In this document: positions 46,785 through 57,290 of the stretch, in pieces
Layout: every line of letters begins with the position of its first letter
Position numbering within the stretch: the stretch's first letter is position 1
Origin: Piliocolobus tephrosceles
Lineage: Eukaryota; Chordata; Mammalia; Primates; Cercopithecidae
NCBI RefSeq assembly: GCF_002776525.5
Contig: NC_045438.1
Coordinates: 151,597,777 to 151,661,776, forward strand
DNA length: 64,000 nt
Direction of reading: 5' to 3'
Translations under genes and position numbers: made by a program
Notes under the pieces: model-generated
What the model saw: only the letters and a program-made list of their open reading frames with translations
Database searches by the model: none
What the model was told of the DNA's origin: nothing

Positions 46785-47260
46785 TTTTAAACCCAAATCT
46801 GATTCTGATCGTTTCACTGATCAGCTTAAACCCTTCAGTGGATTAAGCCCTGCTCATAGGATAAAGCCCAAATTTCAAAACATGACTTTGCAAGGCCCTT
46901 TGTGACCATGTCTTGTTGACCTTTCTTACCTCAAAACAGATCTCTAAGCGTGGGCTTTCATCTGCCTAGAATATTCTTCCCTGCTCTCCACCACGCCCAT
47001 AACTAATGCCTACACATCCTTCAGGGTCTGACTCCCATGCAGCTTTCCCCTTGAAATCCTCCCAGTTTCTGCACACCTGAGTTGGGTGCCCCTCTGGCCT
47101 GATACTATAGCATCGTGGGTTAGTGGTGGTGGTGGTGGTGTTTTGTCAAAGAATGCTTTGGAATTGCCATTGTTCTTCACCCTCACTAGCCCAAGAGCCC
47201 CTTGAGGACAGGGATGGTGAGTGCCGAGGTCACCACAGTTGCACAGTGCTTGTATGTATG
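46785..47260 (+). mobile_element. L2 3' region
   Basis: 'cccttcagtggattaagccc', 'cctagaatattcttccctgc', 'acatccttcagggtctgact' and 'aagagccccttgaggacagg' occur in L2 order. A GGT microsatellite (47122-47140) lies inside. Confidence 0.75.
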
Positions 47261-48512
47261 GGTGATTCATTTACATAACAAATTTTAGTGAGTCTCTACA
47301 TATGCATTGCTCAATCCTCCATCCTTCCTCAAGTGAGCTGCACAGCTCAAATGGATTCACAATTTAAAATTAGATTTAGCCTCATGCAAATACATATCTC
47401 AGTACTCATTCTGGCTTATTCTATTACTGTATGTGAGTAGGAAATTCTAGGTGGAGGTCGAGGTTCAGGACATTTGCCAATAACTTCACCAAGTCAGCCT
47501 TTACTTTCACCACAAAATGTCTTTGTAGCGGGGAGCTTATGAAAGGCAACCTGGTGAAGGTGGGTCGGAGACTTCCGCTCTGCATTGGCATAGCAAGCAT
47601 GCTGCTTATTCATTCATTTGGGATGGTTTGGAAGGAGAACAAAGCCCCTCCCACCAAGCTACCATGATGCTTCCCATCAGGCAATGCTGCCGCCAACGCC
47701 CTTCTCATTTCCCGATTAAATGTGGAAAGCTAGCTTCCTGGAAATCCCAGAACACAGGGACAAAGAAACTAGACGTCTGCCCATATTTTGCAAGGCGATT
47801 CTGGCAGATGGAGCAGCTCCTCAATAAACTTTTACACCTGAAATTCAGATTTTCTGATGAAGGATATGAGACTTTGTGTTATTTGTTGACAGTTATGAGC
47901 CACAATCATATTTAAATCTCCCTGCAAACTGTATCTGTTATGCCAAAATAGCTCTGCTTAGGTTTACAGCCTGTGTAGAAGAGTAGGTCCTGATGTTATT
48001 AGATGTGTAAACAGCTGAAATGTAGTGCTTAGGGACTTATGTCCATGGAAATACACAGGTTTTGTTAAGTATATTCCTCAGCTCTAAAAATGAGAGGGAC
48101 CAATTTTGTTTGTGCTCTTAGCATATTGTTTGCTTGGCTAAAGTCAGGTTGCCATCAACTGAGGGGATAAAACATGAGTCAATGGCTAAGAAAACTTAAA
48201 AAGCCTTAGATATGGCTGCTTTTAGCTTTCTGAATGGCTGGTGCCCAGCTAAAATAACAGATGCATTAATACTTTCCCAGTGTTACACAAATGTTAAAGG
48301 CAGTGGAAAGCTGACCTTCTCATGCTTCTTAACACTTTTAGTCCAATTATGACCCTACGATGAAAATACTGAAGACTGCTAGTGGCTTTTTACTATAATT
48401 ATTTTGCTATTGTGGTCAAAGCTGTCACAGAATCAGTGAATGGAAAGCAGGTGCTCTTTTTCTAAGAATGTGAGCAATCTGCTCATTTCTCCAATAGGAT
48501 AGATTAATTATA
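47261..48512. other. Unique DNA, nothing recognised
   Basis: About 1.25 kb without assignable repeats. A 95-residue open frame (47628-47915) has no recognisable domain. Confidence 0.4.
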
Positions 48513-48592
48513 TTAACTTGGTGCAAACATAATTGTAGTTTTTCCCACTACTTTTCATTGCAACAATTGCAATAACTTTTGCACCAACCTAA
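48513..48592. mobile_element. MADE1 (mariner MITE), miR-548-type hairpin
   Basis: Exactly 80 bp. The left arm begins 'ttaacttggtgcaaacataa' and the right arm ends 'aataacttttgcaccaacct' plus 'aa'. The arms are imperfect inverted repeats and TA dinucleotides (48511-48512 and 48593-48594) flank it. MADE1 copies are the known source of the primate miR-548 family. Several arm mismatches relative to the consensus make processing of this copy uncertain. Confidence 0.9.
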
Positions 48593-48992
48593 TATTAGTG
48601 TGTCAACACAATTATGCTAAGGACATGAATAAAATGCATGTATATGAAGAAAGTGTATTTATCTACAGAACTGTAGAATTCTGCCCTAGGGAAAAAAATG
48701 GTCTGATGTCCATGTTTTAAAATTTTTTATCTCCAATCCGTCGACGGCAATGATCACATCATTGCAGTGAAAATGCTGTTCAGTTTCAGACTTAGGCAAG
48801 CCAGGGAGCCATGCACATCCCAGAATACCTCCAGCAAGGAGCGCCCTTCAGAAAACACCCCTTGTTTCGCTCTGTTTTAATTGAGCAATAGCCTTTTACA
48901 TGAAGTTCTAAATATTTTTCAGATTTTTTTGCATTAAATAAAATAAATCCACCTGAGATTTTCAGTTTTATCTTGGCATTTTTTCCCCAGTG
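48593..48992. other. Unique DNA with a CpG palindrome
   Basis: About 400 bp. Contains the 10-bp palindrome ccgtcgacgg (48738-48747). Nothing else is recognised. Confidence 0.5.
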
Positions 48993-49244
48993 ATTTTTTT
49001 TTTTTTTTGGAGATGGAGTCTGGCTCTGTCGCCCAGGTTGGAGTGCAGTGGCACGATCTCGGCTCACTGCAAGCTCCATCTCCCGGGTTCACGCCATTCT
49101 CCTGCCTCAGCCTCCCGAGTAGCTGGAACTACAGGTGCCCGCCACCTTGCCCGGCTAATTTTTTGTATTTTTAGGAGAGATGGGGTTTCACCGTGTTAGC
49201 CAGGATGGTCTCGATCTCCTGACCTCATGATCCGCCCACCTGGC
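48993..49244 (-). mobile_element. AluY, 5' truncated
   Basis: Reverse AluY ('ggagatggagtctggctctg' to 'atccgcccacctggcc'), ending before the Alu 5' terminus. About 55 bases are missing. Confidence 0.9.
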
Positions 49245-49914
49245 CAACAGTCTCAGTTATTTATGGCTGTTGACCTGTGTATGTATGATGTGGGAATGGA
49301 AGATTGCTTGACTTCTCTGTATATGTTGCACTAAAACCATAATGAATAAACTATAAGTTAAATTAGAAATATTTTAAACTATAAGTAATTAAAAATTAAT
49401 TCACAAAAATCAAATTACCTTTACAAAGTGTATTTTTTAAGAGAATGGGTAAAATGCTGACTATTACAAGATAATAGCATTGGAAAAAACTGATTAAGTA
49501 ATGAGATACTGCCGATCTTATAATAATATTAGCATAGTACTTATGCATATCATAAGCACTAAGTAAAATAATCTTATAGTCTCTCTTCATCACAGAAAAT
49601 CAGCTGAGTCCCTGAGGGAAAGGTTATTATAACTTCCTCCCCCACTTGGTACATCCTTGGACATTAGCCTGGAAGGCATCTCTAAAGGTACTTAGCACTA
49701 ATTAGCACTTTCTATAAAGATCTTCATTTGTGGAATTACTTATAGGGGAGTCAGGTATCTCTTTAAAAGGGTGCTGAATATTCTTTAGTGGCTCATAGAG
49801 AAATTTTGGCTGCCTTTTTCAAGTGAGTTTCATAAAAGACAAATTTAAAAAAACAGTAGAGACATTTACAAAGTTCTTCAGAAATACATGCACATTCTAG
49901 AAAATTCATTGTGT
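49245..49914. other. Unique AT-rich DNA
   Basis: About 670 bp without assignable content. Confidence 0.45.
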
Positions 49915-50150
49915 ACGCTTATTAATAGCACTGTGGCGAAGGAACTGGACTGAGATCCAGGAGACCGATGCTCTGGTCCTTGTTCAATGGGGGGCCAATC
50001 GTAAGACCTGGGCCCAATCTCAATTCTTTAAGCCTCATTTTCTTTACCTGGAAAATGGGGATGACATCTTCCTTCTCTCACTGAGTCCTTGTAAGGATAA
50101 AATGAGACAACTGACTTTGAAAAGCTGAAATCACTACGTAAATGAAATAT
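49915..50150 (+). mobile_element. MIR
   Basis: 'gcactgtggcgaaggaactg' and 'ctttaagcctcattttcttt' with 'acctggaaaatggggatgac' and 'cttgtaaggataaaatgaga' follow MIR in forward orientation. Confidence 0.75.
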
Positions 50151-51184
50151 CTTATCATAGAAATTATCCAAATTCTGAAATGTCTAAGGTCATTGAAAAA
50201 TAAATATTTGATTATTTGTAAAAATACTATGCCTAGAAGTATCAGGCAATAAGTTCCTTGGTTGTACTCATTCTCTTTTTAAAATATGGATTCTCTATTT
50301 GCCCATTTTTTGATGGTTGGGTATTTTTCCAGTTCCTCCATGACCTCTGGAAGAAAAATGTTTAGCGTTTCTGGAGTTAACTTTAATCAATTTCTTAACT
50401 TTGTGGGATATCATCAGATAGAGCTAAAAATTTAAATACAGAACCTTTTTTCTGGAAATTCAACTTAATGAGACACTTTCCAATCCTGGAATAATTTTCT
50501 AGTCTTAACTTTTCTTTCTTTCTAGTTTTATTTTTCTTTCAAATGACCTAAGCAATGCATGATTATTTTAGAAAAATTGAAAAACAGAGAAAACAGAGGA
50601 AAAAATAAAATTTTCCATAATCTCATTGTTTTTTAGAAGTTAGCTAAATCAAGAAGTAAAAGACCCCTCTTCATGCATTAATCCCAATCCCAAGAGACAA
50701 TTACTGTTTTTCCCAGGAAAGTACCTATCCTTTTTCACTTACACAAAACTGCCATCAACAGAACACCCATATATGACAATAATTAAATCCCTCTGCTTGA
50801 TAGTCTTCCAACTTTCCATCATATAAAAACCGTAGCTTTACACGTTTTTTCAATTTTGTCCATCTGAAGCTATATTTCGGTTCACAGCTTATTAACTTGA
50901 TTTACAACTTTTATATATTTCGACAGATGGTAAGTGGCCTCCATTTGTACTCTGGCCCCAGGCTCCACAAATGTTCCAGGCAGAGCTACAGCAGTAAGCC
51001 TGCTCCAGTGGGTGCTCCCTGGGCCCTAGCCTCTGTCGGGCCCCACAGAACCCCTGAGTCATCTTGGCCCTAGCCCCCAGGTTCTTTCTGGAAATAAGGA
51101 TGTAGGGGAGGGGAAAAGACAGGGTGTAGCAGACTCAAAGGAAGAAGAGGAAAAGAGATCCAGTAGTACATGACACTACATTCT
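50151..51184. other. Mostly unique DNA, possible old L1 relic
   Basis: At about 50540-50640 'attttagaaaaattgaaaaa' and 'aattttccataatctcattg' resemble old L1-derived text, but this is too diverged for a firm call. The remainder (including 50940-51180, GC-richer) is unassigned. Confidence 0.35.
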
Positions 51185-51302
51185 AAAGGCTTTTTAACTT
51201 TCTGTTCCTGCACTGGAATATAAGCTTTGGTGGGCATTGGCTGAATCATGTTTCAGGCACAGAATTGGCATTCAATACATAGCTGTAGAAAGGACTGAAC
51301 GA
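51185..51302 (+). mobile_element. L2 3' end fragment
   Basis: 'cactggaatataagctttgg' and 'caggcacagaattggcattc' followed by 'aatacatagctg' resemble the L2 3' end in forward orientation. Confidence 0.5.
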
Positions 51303-51609
51303 GGCTGGGCGCGGTGGCTCACGCCTGTAATCCCAGCACTTTGGGAGGCCGAGGCAGGTGGATCACCGGAGGTCGCAAGTTCGAGACAAGCCTGACCAAC
51401 ATGGAGCAACCCTGTCTCCACTAAAAATACAAAATTAGCCGGGCATGGTGGCGCATGCCTGTAATCCCAGCTACTCGGGAGGTTGAGGCAGGAGAATCAC
51501 TTGAACCCGGGAGGCGGAGGTTGCGGTGAGCCGAGATCACGCCATTGCACTCCAGCCTGGGCAACAAAAAGTAAAACTCTGTCTCAAAAAAAAAAAAGAG
51601 AGAGAGAGA
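51303..51609 (+). mobile_element. AluS
   Basis: Forward Alu ('ggctgggcgcggtggctcac' to the A-tail with (GA)n). The target duplication 'agaaaggactgaa' lies just before 51303 and just after 51609. Confidence 0.94.
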
Positions 51610-51895
51610 AAGAAAGGACTGAATGATTGAATGAACAAATAAACAAAAAAGAGTCCCATCACCCTAAAGTGGAAATATAGAATTACTTATGGATCTCATA
51701 CATGAACAATTCTGAAAGCAGAATGTTAAAACATTGAATATGGTTCCTTTGGCCACCTCATTTTAAATGCATACCTCTCAGTATGTTTATGAAAATAGCA
51801 GTGCCCTTAGCTGATAGTCAAATGACATTTTCACCCTAAATATGACTGCTAACATGGAATGCTCTAGCTGAAGTTGTGACCTACTTTTAAAAAGT

Positions 51896-52189
51896 CACTT
51901 TGGGAGGCTGAGACGGGCAGATCACGAGGTCAGGAGATCGAGACCATCCTGGCTAACACGGTGAAACCCCGTCTCTACTACAAAAATACAAAAAAACTAG
52001 CCAGGCGAGGTTGTGGGCGCCTGTAGTCCCAGCTACTCGGGAGGCTGAGGCAGGAGAATGGCGTAAACCCAGGAGGCAGAGCTTGCAGTGAGCCGAGATC
52101 CAGCCACTGCACTCCAGCCTGGGTGACAGAGTGAGACTCCATCTCAAAAAAATAAATAAATAAAAAATTAAAAAATAAATAAATAAAAT
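51896..52189 (+). mobile_element. AluY, Old World monkey type, 5' truncated
   Basis: Starts at 'cactttgggaggctgagacg', missing about 35 bases of the Alu 5' end. Contains 'actagccaggcgaggttgtg' and 'gccgagatccagccactg'. The tail is (AAAT)n. The 8-bp flanks taaaaagt (51888-51895 and 52190-52197) are the target duplication. Confidence 0.92.
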
Positions 52190-52664
52190 AAAAAGTAATA
52201 CACCTTGCATATAGTGGAGATAAACATTTTTTTCCTACATTGTGACTGTATTATCAAACTCATTGTTTGCTCTTGAGTTTGGTCATGTATCAGCCCAGAA
52301 TTGTAATGTTGACCCTGTGAAGTAAAAATACAGCAAGGACTCAAAAGACAGAATACTCTGGGTAAGTAAGGGTCTGTTTGTGCATTTTAGAGGCAGGTAA
52401 ATCTAGTTGTGTTGGCCACATTTAGAGTACAGTTGCCAGTGTTGACAAAATGGCAGCCAACAGTAGGTAGACTCTCCTGCCAGACCCAGGATGACCAACA
52501 ATTTTATGTCTAAGATCACAATATATTGTTTGCACCATATGAAGGAACCATAAAACAAAAACACAAGCATTACTGAAATACAAGGGTCAGTTTCTCATCA
52601 CGCCTGTTTTGTAATCTCAATATTAGCCGTGCTGCCAGGCTTGGATTTCCAAGCCTATAATATG
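52190..52664. other. Unique DNA, nothing recognised
   Basis: About 475 bp without assignable content. Confidence 0.45.
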
Positions 52665-53145
52665 GCAATTTCATTTCTAGAAATTTATCCTAAGGAAATA
52701 ATCAGCAAGATGCACAAATATTTATATACAAAGATGCTCATCACAGCATTGTTTATATTAGTGAAGCACTGAAAACTGTCTTAATGTCCTACTCTAGGAG
52801 ACTGGATAAATAAAGCGAGGTGTAGCCAAAGGACATAACATTATAAAACCATTAAAACCCATCATGGTGTAGCAGGACAGCAAATTGTGTGGGAAAATAA
52901 TCATGGTATATTTCACAGCATATTGTTAAATGAAAAGAACAGTTTGTAAAATAACAGACAATGTGATTCTACTAAGAATTCCACCTAAGAATGCAAAGAA
53001 AAATGACTAGAATGCTATAGAGAGCATTTTAACAGTGATTCTCTTTGAGTGATTTTTCACATTAGGGGTGATTTTACTTTCATTTTTGTGCCTTTTTCTA
53101 TTTTATAAATTTCCTACAATTAATATATAATAAAAAATTTGGAAG
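52665..53145 (+). mobile_element. Old L1 (L1M type) 3' end
   Basis: 'tctagaaatttatcctaagg' plus 'gatgctcatcacagcattgt', 'gagactggataaataaagcg' and the 3' UTR-like 'gtgcctttttctattttata' follow an old L1M 3' end in forward orientation. Extensively diverged. Confidence 0.7.
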
Positions 53146-55649
53146 TATGTTATTCTTAAACATGACTACCTGATATCAGCGTTCTGGTTTGTAATGTTGA
53201 TGACTGTCACATTTTATACTCAACTCCCATCCTGCAGAGCCCCACACCCAAAGTCCTCTCAACCCCTGTGTTTGGGTATCTGTATGTATTTGGGTGGCTG
53301 GCTTGTATGCTCCTTCGATGGCTGGGCCTGTGTCTTGTTCATTTTTATATCCCCTACATGAAATAAAAGTCATGAAGCAATCCTAGGTTTTCTCAAAGAT
53401 CCAGGAAAAATTAACCCAAAGAAATCCTTCTGGGTTCCATGCCATAACTGAATGCATTCCTTCAGCCTCCCAACTGGTTCATGGCACGAAGTACCCACCC
53501 AGGTTAAAATCTCGTAGTCAATTCAACGTGAGGGGTGCCAACTGTATCTTCTAATTTGCATACCCTTTAGTAAGCATTTTCCTATTCACTGTATAGGACT
53601 ATCACCCAGATTTAACTAAATAGTTGATTAAACATGATCTCGATGGTCATTTCAATAAAGCACTGAATTTCAATTCCTTGTTTGGAACATAATCCTTATG
53701 ACTACATTATCTCTAGGGGAAAATCAAATCTTTTGAAAATCTTTTTCCAGGAAAGTTTTCCTCTTAATAGGTGAGAGAATTGCTCTCACAAAGGCAATTC
53801 CTGTGTTCTGCACCTGGAGGCTGGAGGGAAAGGGTGAGAGGGAATGCTCACCCCTGTACCTGAGCCCTCGATTGGCCCTAGATGTAAAGATGTCATGGAC
53901 GCTCACCTTAGGAGATTGGTGACGTCTGATGGAGTCATGGTGACCAATGGCATTCCCTGGAATATCTGCTGTAGCTTTAGACACCAGTACGTGTAACTCT
54001 CTGGCAGGTAATTAAGGATGATGCAATCTAGTCTAGACTTTGGGATTTTTCTGGTTGGTTTCCTGCATGCCCAACCAATCAATATGCATTAATCATTGAA
54101 CGCTTATTGTTAATATGATTCAGCCTCAATGACTCATCTGCATTACACACAGGGAAGTCTGTTGTGACTGGAGATGGGCAAAAGAGTTAAAGGAATGAAG
54201 AGACATGTTTTGCTTAAACGTGCAAAATATTTCTGTGATAAGTGATGAGAGCACCATGGTGGGGTGGAGAGCAAATGCAAACTCATCGGGAATTTCCAGA
54301 AATGTGTGGACAGTGCCTTCCTAGCATTGTCTGCATGGCAAATTCAGCACTTGGCGTATGCTACTTTGAATTGTAATTATTTTTCATTTATAGATACCTT
54401 ATCCTTCCAGCTTTGTTATACACTCCAGAAGGGTAGGGGCCACATTGCTTATGTCTGGGTCTCCAGCACCCAACACCCAGCCTCAGAGAAGTAGCCCCTC
54501 AGTAGTAATGACGAGAGATAGCTGCCTCCTTGGTGATTGTGGTGATGCTGCCGGCAAAATCTGCCACGCTGACCAAATAAAGGTAAAACTTTTAGAGGTG
54601 CTGTCAAGCTTGATTGCCCAGTGAAGCTTCTTTGGCCTGCTAATCACTGAAAAACAGGCTCTCTCACTCATATGAGATCTCCCCTCCTTCCTGTTCTCAG
54701 CTAGAAATACCATGAGAACAGACTGTCTCACAGTGTTTTCAGATTTCCACTTCTAGTCCCTGCCAAAAGCAGGAAGTGCAGAAGTGGGCGATAATTCTTT
54801 TTTTCTTTTTAGAACACTTTATTAAAGAGTTTTGGTTGTTACTTGTTTTTCCCCCGAACCTCATTAGAATTAATTTGAGCAATACTTTGAATTCCCATAA
54901 TGATTTTCTTACAAGGCACACAAAAAGCCTTATTTATCAATGCCATTTCCCCATAAGGTAAGGTAGAAGGAGCTGCCGAGGGTAATGAACATTAAAGATG
55001 GAAGGCACCTTGGGGATTTTCTACTCTGGCATATTTTTTGACTGATGAGAAAATTGAGACCCAGAGTCATTGTGTGGGGGTATTTCCTGCTCTGTGTCAG
55101 CACATGCCTCCCTGCCATAGCACAACACAGTCATTCTCTTGTCCTGCCCGCCACCACCCCTACCTGGTCACTACTTTCCCTCCCCACTCCTGGAATCTAT
55201 TCTACCCACTCTGCTCTCCTGCTCCTTTCCCCAAAGTCAACCCTTTCATTTTGGGAGAATCAACAGCAGATAAGCATCATTAAAAGGACCAAGAATCACT
55301 GTGTCTGACTATACTGTTGGAAATGAAGGAAGAAAGGAGGAAAAGGGAAACAAGAAGGAAAGAAGAAAACAGAGGAGTAAACATAACATAAAAGCGGGGA
55401 GGGAAGAAAGCAAAGGTTTATCAGAGACCAAGGAAATGCCTGCTACCTCCTTTCAACATGGTACAGCAACTCAACATCCCTGTTGGATAAGCTGCTCTAT
55501 GCATGGCACCATTTTGGTTCTACCTCCTGGGGGTAATTTTTCTACCCCACCTGTTCTAATACTATCCCCATATCTTGGATCAATGCCCAAGGAGGCAAGT
55601 GAGTCCTCAAAAGAGAGCCAGAGGCAAAGCAGAAGTAGGCCTTAACAAG
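53146..55649. other. Mostly unique DNA, possible regulatory block near 54000-54200
   Basis: Faint forward L2 3'-end relics lie at about 53270-53400 and 54380-54480, and a MIR-like scrap at 54990-55070. Between 54000 and 54200 sequence complexity is high, with an AP-1 palindrome and homeodomain/octamer-like AT motifs. A purine-rich tract occupies about 55320-55380. No exon is evident. Confidence 0.35.
54129..54137. promoter_or_regulatory. Perfect AP-1 palindrome (atgactcat)
   Basis: The 9-mer atgactcat is the optimal AP-1 (Fos/Jun) site. It is followed by further A/T-rich motifs and lies outside any repeat. A single site is weak evidence of function. Confidence 0.3.
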
Positions 55650-56034
55650 TTCTGTGGACTAAATTGTGTCTCCCCCAACTGCATATGTTGAAATTTTAAT
55701 GCCCAAGGTGACTGTTTGGAAATAGTTCTTGCTACATGAGGAAATTAATGTTAAATGAGGTCATAAGGATGGGGTCCTAATCCAGTAGGACTGGTGGTCT
55801 TATAAAAAGAGGAAGAAAGAGTGATCTCTCTCTGCACACACAGAAGAAAGACCATGTGAGAACACAGTGAGAAGGGCGTCATCTTCAAGTCAGGAAGACA
55901 GCCCTCACCAGAAACTGAATGGGTCATTTGATCTTGGACTTCCCAGACTCAAGAACTGTGAGAAATAAATATCTGTTATTTAAGCCACTCAGTCTATGGT
56001 TTTTTGTTATGGCAGCCCCCTAGCAGACTAATAC
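55650..56034 (+). mobile_element. MaLR LTR, MLT1C-like
   Basis: Runs from 'ttctgtggactaaattgtgt' through 'aatgaggtcataaggatggg', 'gaccatgtgagaacacagtg' and 'gatcttggacttcccagact' to 'cctagcagactaatac'. Solo LTR in forward orientation. An AluS inserted at its 3' boundary. Confidence 0.88.
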
Positions 56035-56044
56035 GTGTTAGTTG

Positions 56045-56338
56045 TTTTTTTTTTTTTTTTTGAGAGATGGAGTCTCACTCTGTCTGTTGCCAGGCTGGAG
56101 TGCAATGGTGCGGTCTCGGCTCACTGCAATCTCTGCCTCCCGCGTTCAAGCGGTTCTCCTACCTCAGTCTCCTGAGTAGCTGGGATTACAGGCATGGGCC
56201 ACCACGCCCAGCTAATTTTTGTCTTTATAGTAGAGTTGGGGTTTCACCATGTTGGCCTTGATCTCCTGACCTCATGATATGCCTACCTCGGCCTCCCAGA
56301 GTGCTGGGATTACATGCGTAAGCCACTGCGCCCAGCCT
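56045..56338 (-). mobile_element. AluS
   Basis: Reverse Alu ('gagagatggagtctcactct' to 'agccactgcgcccagcct') with a small deletion at 'atgttggccttgatctcctg'. Flanked by acgtgttagtt (56033-56043) and acatgttagtt (56339-56349). Confidence 0.93.
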
Positions 56339-56787
56339 ACATGTTAGTTTTTAATTGTTAATTAAGTTAATTGGCATTAACAAAAGCCAGAGTCTGACTT
56401 TTTCCCATGACACTCTCAAGTCTCATGGCTGTTCATTTCATACCTCAGGACATACCTTGTGGGGATAATGGTTTCTCATCATTAGCCTACATTTCAAGTA
56501 GCTGATCTAAAGTGAATCATCACAGGACCAAACTGGGTGACAGCACAGCACAAGATCACAGAAAAGGCATATCATCATTTGTTAGCCGACTACTCAGGAC
56601 CACATTCTTTTCTTCAGAGAGAGGTAGGTTTCCTCTGAAGCTCACAGAGCTGTAGCTTCAGGGTACCACACTTATGTGGGCCCCTTCCTAAGCCCAGTAC
56701 TTAATTCTGTTTTCAATTTTTTAAAGATTTTAAAGGTAGAGGCCCCCCTGCAGCAATTTATGTGCCTGATACTCCCACATTTTGCCC
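56339..56787. other. Unique DNA, nothing recognised
   Basis: About 450 bp without assignable content. Confidence 0.45.
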
Positions 56788-56900
56788 TGCATTCAACACG
56801 TATGTACTATGCCAGGCCTTACGCCAGACACTAAAAATATAGTAGGGAACAAGATAAGGCCATCAGAGTATAAGTAAATGGTATCAGAGTAAATAGATGA
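56788..56900 (-). mobile_element. L2 3' end fragment
   Basis: 'gcattcaacacgtatgtact', 'atgccaggccttacgccaga' and 'cactaaaaatatagtaggga' are the reverse complement of the L2 3' end. Confidence 0.65.
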
Positions 56901-57089
56901 TCTGTATAATTTTGGCAGAAACAAGCCAAATATGTAATAGTGGGGGTGAGAGAGAAAGAGGAGTTTACGTTCACTTCACAACGACTCAGCAGATACAACC
57001 CGAATTCATTTTGCCCCTTTTATGCCCCCAAAGGCTCTGATGATGCACATTTGTCAACTAGAGGGAAAGATGATTGACTGAAAACCTGC

Positions 57090-57290
57090 TGTGTTTTGAG
57101 TAAAGAACTCAGTATTTTGCACATGTTATTCAATTCTTACAACATCCATGTGGCATGAGCACGATGATCCCTGTGTGGTGAGGACGGTAAAGCGCAAAGG
57201 GGTTAAATAATGTGCCTCATGGTGGAGCTCCCTTTACATACACCCAGGCCTACCTGACTCCAAAGCCCACGAAGCTTCCAGGCTGCCAAA
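57090..57290 (-). mobile_element. MIR relic
   Basis: 'acatgttattcaattcttac' and 'aacatccatgtggcatgagc' with 'ggtaaagcgcaaaggggtta' and 'cctacctgactccaaagccc' follow the reverse complement of MIR. Strongly diverged. Confidence 0.55.
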
